This document shows positions 57,462 to 64,000 of a stretch of 64,000 nucleotides of DNA, piece by piece. This DNA is from Eubacterium sp. (GTDB taxonomy: Bacteria > Bacillota > Clostridia > Lachnospirales > Lachnospiraceae). Both the position numbers and the translations under genes were made by a program. The stretch covers positions 1-64,000 of the forward strand of contig JAILOU010000015.1 of NCBI GenBank assembly GCA_024690665.1. Reading direction: 5' to 3'. Every line of letters starts with the position of its first letter. The stretch's first letter is position 1. Below the pieces are notes generated by a model. That model did not search any database and had not been told where the DNA came from. It saw nothing but the letters and a program-made list of their open reading frames with translations.

Positions 57462-60308
57462 ATGAAAAACTTTCCAGTGGACAGATTTCAGGAACTGAAA
57501 CAGCGATATGAATCGAATCATGAGATGGAATACGAAGAACTTGCAGAATTTATAAGATATTTGAAGCAAGAGTACGAATATATCAGCATGGGAGTTGATA
57601 AGAATCCGGCCGGTTTAGCGACAGTTGTCTGGGATGAGGACGAAGTAGAGATGACGCATTGCAATGAGGCAGGAAGAAATGTGCTTGGTATTACAGGTGG
57701 ACATCATAAAGTTGCTGATTTGTTAGAGTATGTGCATCCGGAATATCGGGAACAGGCCAGGAAGTTTGTAAAAAGAATTCCATGTATGGAAGGACATAAA
57801 AAGCGGACGATACGATTCTTCAATAAAAAGACCGATAGCTATATCTGGCTGGGTCTTGAGGCGAATTTTGTGCATATGGACACCGGAGCAGTGGAAGTGT
57901 ATATGGTGATGCATGATGTAACCAGAAAGCGTAATATGGATGATCGTATCCGATTTTCAAAAGAAAGATACGAACAGGTTATTGACCTGGCACATCTGTG
58001 TTACTGGGATTACGATCTTAAGAAAAAACGCGTTGTGAATACCAGTGAAGCGTTCTTTGGAATTGATGAGTTTGACTTTATGTTCGACGGTGATCCGGAA
58101 CTGATTGTGGAACAGGGAATCGTCTGCGAGGACAGTATTGTAGAATTTTTGGGGATATACAATGAACTGTATAGCGGGAAGAAAGAAGTGTCCGGCCGGT
58201 TCTGGTGTATGAAAGACGAGTGGACAAGACGGCGCTGCTTTAATGTACAGTACCTGGTAGAATTTGATGATGATGGGCTGCCAAACGTTGCGCACGGAGT
58301 TGGAAGTGAAGTGACAGATCAGATGGAGGCAATTGAAATCTATCGAAATCACTTGAATTCGCTGGTGAAATTAAATCCGAATACCATTGCAAGTTTTCGT
58401 CTGAATCTGACCAACAACTGGTGCGGAATGGGAATCAGTCGTTATCCGGTGCTTATGCAGCTTCAAAAGTCAGGTACGGCAGATGGTTTTTTTGAGGATG
58501 CATTGGAACTGGTAGAAGGAGAAGAAGAAAGAGCGCGGTTTGTGACAATCTTCAATCGCAATCACCTTACAGCGGTCTATCAACAAGGACAGCCTCGTAT
58601 TACCTACGAATTTAAGAGTCGCTGGATGATGACGAATGTCAGATGGTACCGGGTGTGGGTAGAGATGATTCAAAATCCAATCAATCATGATCTCGAAGCG
58701 GTTTTGTATTGCTCGGATATTGAGCATGAAAAGGCTGTGGATCGTCTTATGAAGACGACGGTGGAGAATGATTATGTGGCGGTTGCTATTGTGAAGCGTG
58801 AGAATCGTAACTGCTATTATTATTCGAAGATTGATAACAGTCACGGCGCGTTTAAAGCAGACTTTATGGATCTGTTCTATTATTATGCGGTGAATTATGA
58901 GCAGCGTAATCTCGAACATGTCAAAGAGATGTTCACCTGGGAAAAGGTGTTGGACATTTTAGACAAAGAAAAGACGATGTCGGTTACTTATTCACTAAAA
59001 GAAGATGGCAGGATGACGAATGTCCGGCAGGCAACATTTCGCGTAGTGGATGAAAATCCTGATATCTTATTGTTTACCGTTCGTGATATTACGGAGGCGT
59101 GGCTGGCAGAGCGGGAGAAACAAGATGTGCTGAAAAAAGCACTTGAGGCAGAAAAGCAGGCAGGACAGGCGAGGAATGTTTTCTTGTCAAATGTATCGCA
59201 TGATATGCGTACGCCGCTTAATTCCATTATGGGATTTTTACCGATGGTGAAAGAAGAACAAGATCCGGAAAAAAGACAGGAGCTGCTTGAGAATATCGAG
59301 GACTCTTCTGAGTATCTGTTAGGGCTTGTGAATGATACGCTTAACCTTCATAAATTAGAAACCGGCAATATGACACTGATTAAAAAACCGGTAAAGGCGA
59401 CTGATGTTCTTAGGAAACTGATGGCAACACTTGCGCAGGACATTCGAAAAAAAGAGATAGAACTGCATGTGGAGCAGCACAAAGCTATGGACAAATGGAT
59501 TTTGATTGATCCCGTGCGTATGCAGGAAATCCTGGTCAATATCTTATCGAATGCCATTAAGTTTGTGGACCAGAAGGGCCGGATTGAATGCACATTTGAC
59601 GTGGTGGCAGAGACAGAGCAAGACATTACCATCCGGGTGTCAATTGTGGATAATGGAATCGGGATGAGCAAGGAGTTTATGAAGACCATTTTTGAACCGT
59701 TTACACAGGAGAATCCACACGAAACCAATAATACCAGTGGCAGCGGTATTGGTATGGCGATTACGAAGAAACTGGTGGATCTTATGGGCGGAACCATTGA
59801 AGTGGAGTCTGAACTCGGCGTCGGAAGTAAATTCACGGTGGAATTTACAGTGGAATTTACCGAACCTCAGGAAGAAACAGTGGAAAGTGAGGAAGAAGAG
59901 ATCTCGCTTAGTGGAAAGCATATTCTGGTAGTGGAAGATCATCCTCTTAATATCGAGGTGCTAAGGCATCTCCTTGAGAAAGAAGAACTTGTGCTTACAA
60001 TTGCACAAAATGGGCAGGAAGCCGTGGATGCATATAAGGAGTCAGAAGAAGGCTTCTTTGATGCGGTAATCATGGATCTTATGATGCCGGTTATGGACGG
60101 ATATGAGGCGACGAGGCAGATTCGGCAACTGAACCGAAGTGATGCTAAGGTTCCGATTATTGCAATGACGGCCAATGTCAATGAAGAAGATAAGGAGCGA
60201 ACCAGGCAGGCGGGTATGGATGCACATCTGGGGAAACCGATTCAGCCAAAGGAAATGTTTGCTACGTTAAATGAAAAAATAAAGCACTACCGCGAGGGTA
60301 TATCTTGA
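57462..60308 (+). CDS. PAS-containing hybrid histidine kinase with C-terminal receiver domain
   Basis: FLSNVSHDMRTPLNSIMGFL (H box), EILVNILSNAIKFV, GSGIGMAITKKLVDLMGGTIEVES, HILVVEDHPLNIEVLRHLL...VIMDLMMPVMDGYEATRQIR. Confidence 0.95.
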   Translation: MKNFPVDRFQELKQRYESNHEMEYEELAEFIRYLKQEYEYISMGVDKNPAGLATVVWDEDEVEMTHCNEAGRNVLGITGGHHKVADLLEYVHPEYREQARKFVKRIPCMEGHKKRTIRFFNKKTDSYIWLGLEANFVHMDTGAVEVYMVMHDVTRKRNMDDRIRFSKERYEQVIDLAHLCYWDYDLKKKRVVNTSEAFFGIDEFDFMFDGDPELIVEQGIVCEDSIVEFLGIYNELYSGKKEVSGRFWCMKDEWTRRRCFNVQYLVEFDDDGLPNVAHGVGSEVTDQMEAIEIYRNHLNSLVKLNPNTIASFRLNLTNNWCGMGISRYPVLMQLQKSGTADGFFEDALELVEGEEERARFVTIFNRNHLTAVYQQGQPRITYEFKSRWMMTNVRWYRVWVEMIQNPINHDLEAVLYCSDIEHEKAVDRLMKTTVENDYVAVAIVKRENRNCYYYSKIDNSHGAFKADFMDLFYYYAVNYEQRNLEHVKEMFTWEKVLDILDKEKTMSVTYSLKEDGRMTNVRQATFRVVDENPDILLFTVRDITEAWLAEREKQDVLKKALEAEKQAGQARNVFLSNVSHDMRTPLNSIMGFLPMVKEEQDPEKRQELLENIEDSSEYLLGLVNDTLNLHKLETGNMTLIKKPVKATDVLRKLMATLAQDIRKKEIELHVEQHKAMDKWILIDPVRMQEILVNILSNAIKFVDQKGRIECTFDVVAETEQDITIRVSIVDNGIGMSKEFMKTIFEPFTQENPHETNNTSGSGIGMAITKKLVDLMGGTIEVESELGVGSKFTVEFTVEFTEPQEETVESEEEEISLSGKHILVVEDHPLNIEVLRHLLEKEELVLTIAQNGQEAVDAYKESEEGFFDAVIMDLMMPVMDGYEATRQIRQLNRSDAKVPIIAMTANVNEEDKERTRQAGMDAHLGKPIQPKEMFATLNEKIKHYREGIS

Positions 60309-60344
60309 CAAGATTGTCGCATTTTCATATACTCTCTAGGTAGG

Positions 60345-60378
60345 TTAAGGTGCAACGAAACCCGTTGTGCCTTTTTTT
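60345..60378 (+). terminator. Rho-independent terminator
   Basis: AAGGTGCAACGaaaCCCGTTGTGCCTTTTTTT. Confidence 0.85.
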
Positions 60379-60434
60379 CGGACGTAATAAATTAGTGTGA
60401 AAGAGATGGGATTAACAGAGAGGAGAAGTTTTTT

Positions 60435-61313
60435 ATGAAAAAGAAAATTGCGTTATTATTGACTTTATCGCTGACAACAGCAGCATTTGGAATGACTGCA
60501 ACAGGATGTGAATCTTCAAGTGATGATGCAGCAGATCAGGCAACATCAACAGAAGCTGTAAGCTCACAGGAAGAGCAGACATCTACCATTGATGTATCAG
60601 ATGTAAAATTCATCAGTGACGGTGTTATCACAATGGGTTGTGATGCGAACTATCCGCCATTTGAAACAATTGCAGAAGATGGTACAACACCAATCGGATT
60701 TGACGTTGATGTTATGACAGAAGTTGCAAATCGTCTTGGTCTGGAACTGAATGTCGTAAATACAGGATGGGATGGTATCTTTGAAGGTATCGACGTGAAC
60801 TATGACGTAGTATGCTCAGGTGTAACCATTACAGAAGAAAGAAAAGAATCTATGCTGTTTTCTGATTCTTATATCACAAACTATCAGACAGTAGTCGTTC
60901 CGACTGGTTCTGATCTTACATTTGAAAGTTTAAATGATCTTGATGGTAAGACAATTGCAGTACAAAAAGAGACGACTTCAGACCTTGTAATGTCTGATAT
61001 GAAATCCACCAAGACAATCGATGTTAATATTGTGCAGAATGAAAAAGTAACTGCTTGCTTTACACAGCTTACCAACGGTGAGATTGATGCTGTTGTATGT
61101 GACAGTTCTGTTGCAGACAGCTACGTAGCAAGCCAGGGTGACAAGTATCAGATTGCATATGAAGATAAAGAAGAGCCGGAAGTATTCGGTATTGCCATGG
61201 GTATGGACAATACAAAGCTTCAGGCAGCAATCAATCAGGCGCTTGCCGATATGGAAGCTGACGGATGGCTCGAAGAAACAAGAAACTACTGGTTCGGCAG
61301 CGATGCAGAATAA
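60435..61313 (+). CDS. Amino-acid ABC transporter substrate-binding lipoprotein
   Basis: TMGCDANYPPFETIAEDGTTPIGFDVDVMTEVANRLGLELNVVNTGWDGIFEGID. Confidence 0.93.
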   Translation: MKKKIALLLTLSLTTAAFGMTATGCESSSDDAADQATSTEAVSSQEEQTSTIDVSDVKFISDGVITMGCDANYPPFETIAEDGTTPIGFDVDVMTEVANRLGLELNVVNTGWDGIFEGIDVNYDVVCSGVTITEERKESMLFSDSYITNYQTVVVPTGSDLTFESLNDLDGKTIAVQKETTSDLVMSDMKSTKTIDVNIVQNEKVTACFTQLTNGEIDAVVCDSSVADSYVASQGDKYQIAYEDKEEPEVFGIAMGMDNTKLQAAINQALADMEADGWLEETRNYWFGSDAE

Positions 61314-61335
61314 GAATCGGTATTAAAGGAGTATT

Positions 61336-62370
61336 ATGAACGAACAAGAAAAGCAGACACCTGCATGGAAGAAGACTCTTGTCAAGGTTTTATGCGTTGT
61401 GGCAATTGTCATCGTGGTAGCAGGCGTATTATGCGCAGTAAAACCAACAAAAGAGACGATGATTTCTCAGGCATCCGAAGAGATGCAGGAAATGATCAAA
61501 GAGGATGAGACAAGTACCCGTAAGAGAGTTACGACAACGTATAACTCTCTGATTGTCATTAACTATTGTTCCTTTACCAGTTCCGGACAGGTAACGCTTA
61601 ATGAGAAGTATGTAGGCTTCGCGGGCAAGGTATATAAAGCCGATGAAGGGGCAGCCAAGGTTGCCGGTCAGATGGTAAACTATACTTATCGTATGCTCGG
61701 ATGTGGGGAAAATGTTCTTCACGGAGCTAAGCTGACCATTCTTTTAACGGTGCTTTCCACAATCTTTGGAGTGGTGCTTGGAACACTTCTGGCACTTGGT
61801 AAGATGAGCAAGAATGTCATTTTGTCGAAGTTTTGCCAGGCTTATATCTTCTTCTTTCGAGGAACACCGCTGCTGATTCAGCTGTTCGTGATTTACTTTA
61901 CAGTGCCCGGAATCTGCGGATTTGCATGGCGTGATTTATTTGCGGCGGCCGATACGGAAGCTGTATATAAAGGTGCGTTTTTGGCGGCACTGATTGCATT
62001 TGCCTTAAACTCCGGCGCGTACTGTGCCGAGATTGTGCGTGCAGCCATTCAGTCCATTGATAAGGGACAGATGGAAGCATCTAAGGCACTGGGACTTAAC
62101 TACAGACAGGCAATGACCAAGGTTATTATTCCACAGTCTGTACGACGCATGATCCCGCCGGTATGTAACGAATTCATTATGATTTTAAAGGATGCTTCTT
62201 TGGTATTCGCGATTTCACTTATGGACATTACCACGATTTCGAAGAATATCATGACAAGCGAAGGCTCATATCTGGTATTTATTCCGGCTCTGGTAATCTA
62301 TCTGATTATCACGGGAGTCTTCACCTTTGTATTTAATAAAATCGAGAAGAAATTCTCGGTATATGAATAG
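61336..62370 (+). CDS. Amino-acid ABC transporter permease
   Basis: [25 protein letters not shown]...[16 protein letters not shown]...[33 protein letters not shown]. Confidence 0.95.
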   Translation: MNEQEKQTPAWKKTLVKVLCVVAIVIVVAGVLCAVKPTKETMISQASEEMQEMIKEDETSTRKRVTTTYNSLIVINYCSFTSSGQVTLNEKYVGFAGKVYKADEGAAKVAGQMVNYTYRMLGCGENVLHGAKLTILLTVLSTIFGVVLGTLLALGKMSKNVILSKFCQAYIFFFRGTPLLIQLFVIYFTVPGICGFAWRDLFAAADTEAVYKGAFLAALIAFALNSGAYCAEIVRAAIQSIDKGQMEASKALGLNYRQAMTKVIIPQSVRRMIPPVCNEFIMILKDASLVFAISLMDITTISKNIMTSEGSYLVFIPALVIYLIITGVFTFVFNKIEKKFSVYE

Positions 62371-62381
62371 GAGGCTGCGAT

Positions 62382-63158
62382 ATGAGTGAGTCTTATGAAT
62401 ATATATTAGAGACGGAGCATGTCAGCAAAAGCTTTGGCAGCCTTGAAGTCTTAAAAGATATTAATCTGAAAGTGAAAAAAGGCGAGGTAATCTGTATTAT
62501 CGGACCTTCCGGTGCCGGTAAGTCAACATATCTTCGTTCCTTAAACCAACTCGAAACCATTACCAGTGGTAAGATCTTAATTAAGGGGGATTTGTTCTTA
62601 CACCGTGAAAAGGATCATACGATAGCGGATGTCAGCAAGGAACAAAGAAAGGCACTTCTTTTGGAGATGGGTATGTGTTTCCAGAGATTTAACCTGTTCC
62701 CTCACAAGACCGTACTTGACAATGTAATGCTTGCACCGGTGACGGTTAAGAAAGAAAATGCGCAGCAGGTGAAGGCGGAAGCTCTTGAGTTGTTAGAAAG
62801 CGTTGGCCTTGCGGATAAAGCGGATGAGTATCCTTCTCGTCTGTCCGGTGGTCAGCAGCAGCGTGTGGCGATTGCAAGAGCACTTGCCATGAAGCCGGAG
62901 ATTATGCTTTTTGATGAACCGACTTCCGCGCTAGATCCGGAACTTGTAGGAGACGTACTGCAGGTAATGAAAGATCTTGCGGCAAAGGGAATGACGATGC
63001 TGTGTGTAACCCACGAGATGGGATTTGCACGTGATGTGGCAGACCGTGTGCTATTTATGGCAGATGGAATTATTGCGGAAGAGGGGCGCCCGGAGGAATT
63101 ATTTACAAATCCAAAGAACCCAAGAACGCAGGCGTTTTTAAAATCTGTTTTAGAATAA
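62382..63158 (+). CDS. Amino-acid ABC transporter ATP-binding protein
   Basis: [60 protein letters not shown]. Confidence 0.97.
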   Translation: MSESYEYILETEHVSKSFGSLEVLKDINLKVKKGEVICIIGPSGAGKSTYLRSLNQLETITSGKILIKGDLFLHREKDHTIADVSKEQRKALLLEMGMCFQRFNLFPHKTVLDNVMLAPVTVKKENAQQVKAEALELLESVGLADKADEYPSRLSGGQQQRVAIARALAMKPEIMLFDEPTSALDPELVGDVLQVMKDLAAKGMTMLCVTHEMGFARDVADRVLFMADGIIAEEGRPEELFTNPKNPRTQAFLKSVLE

Positions 63159-63165
63159 AGATGAT

Positions 63166-63202
63166 ACATCCCGTAGGAGCAATTAGCTTCTGCGGGATTT
63201 TT
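63166..63202 (+). terminator. Rho-independent terminator
   Basis: ATCCCGTAGGAGC-aatta-GCTTCTGCGGGATTTTTTTT. Confidence 0.9.
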
Positions 63203-63385
63203 TTTATTTCCGGGTAAATATATAAAAATTCAATAATTGTATAAATCGCATAGAATACATAAATAAATATGTTAAATCTGCGAATGGCATCACGGCCGGA
63301 TTCCGACTAGAATAGAATTGTTTAAATTATCTATATATAAGATAGAGTAAGACAATAATTAGGGAAAATAAGGAGGAACCTGATA

Positions 63386-64000
63386 ATGATCAAACTAATC
63401 ATGGATGGTCAGGCTGTGACTGCCGAGGAAGGCAGCACCATTCTTAAGGTGGCAAAGGAAAACAATATTAAGATACCGACGCTGTGCTATCTGGAAGATG
63501 TAAGCGCAGTCGGGTCATGTCGTATCTGCGTGGTGGAAGTAGAAGGACGCACAGAACTTGTGACAGCATGTAATACCAAAGCTGCAGATGGCATGGTGAT
63601 TTTAACTAACAGTGACAGAGTTCGGGAAAACAGAAAGACAATGCTCAATCTGATTTTGGCGAATCACAATAAGGACTGCTTTAACTGTCCAAAGAACGGC
63701 GAATGTGAATTAGAAGCACTTTGTCGTGAGTATGAAGTGGAAGAGTCAACTTACGAACCGGTTAAAAAGGAAGAATGTAAGGATTACAAAGACCAAAATC
63801 CATTCCTGGTATATGACGAGTCAAAGTGTATTCAGTGTCAGCGCTGCGTAAATACCTGTGAACATGTAACGGGACGTAAGGCAATTAACGTGAAGCGAGA
63901 CGGCACGCATATGTTGATTGATCTTCCATTTGGAGAGGACTGGAAGTCAACACTTTGTGAGTCGTGCGGAAACTGCTCGCAGGCCTGTCCGACCGGTGCA
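63386..64000 (+). CDS. 2Fe-2S/4Fe-4S iron-sulfur protein, N-terminal part ([FeFe]-hydrogenase HndD/NuoG/FdhA-like), truncated by window end
   Basis: TLCYLEDVSAVGSCRICVVEVEG; HNKDCFNCPKNGECELEALC; CIQCQRCVNTCEHVTG; CESCGNCSQACPTGA; no stop before window end, so absent from ORF track. Confidence 0.9.
   Translation, partial: MIKLIMDGQAVTAEEGSTILKVAKENNIKIPTLCYLEDVSAVGSCRICVVEVEGRTELVTACNTKAADGMVILTNSDRVRENRKTMLNLILANHNKDCFNCPKNGECELEALCREYEVEESTYEPVKKEECKDYKDQNPFLVYDESKCIQCQRCVNTCEHVTGRKAINVKRDGTHMLIDLPFGEDWKSTLCESCGNCSQACPTGA

Overview
The window looks like a chromosomal segment of a Lachnospiraceae-like Bacillota. This assignment comes from gene content and sequence style; no database was searched. 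It opens with the 3' end of a group II intron and a Mor-like regulator, followed by two tandem copies of an unknown transcription unit. Next is an ECF sigma / RsgI-like anti-sigma operon flanked by two paralogous 58-aa genes that the ORF track misses. The most interesting locus is 6470-14504. It encodes a surface-anchored alpha/alpha-toroid protein, a DUF4430 lipoprotein, a second DUF4430-like secreted protein, a complete ECF transporter (T, fused A-A', S) and CbiZ. I read it as a split intrinsic-factor/transcobalamin-like corrinoid capture, import and remodelling system with no visible B12 riboswitch. Other features include a Na+/solute symporter cassette with two missed micro-membrane proteins and a UroD-type methyltransferase, an IS200/IS605-type right-end/omegaRNA-like remnant, a six-tRNA array with a consensus promoter, a tRNA-Leu followed by a hairpin-rich gene-free island and ddh, a hybrid histidine kinase, an amino-acid ABC importer, and a truncated Fe-S hydrogenase/NuoG-type subunit at the right edge. 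No CRISPR array and no rRNA were seen. All family calls are by eye.
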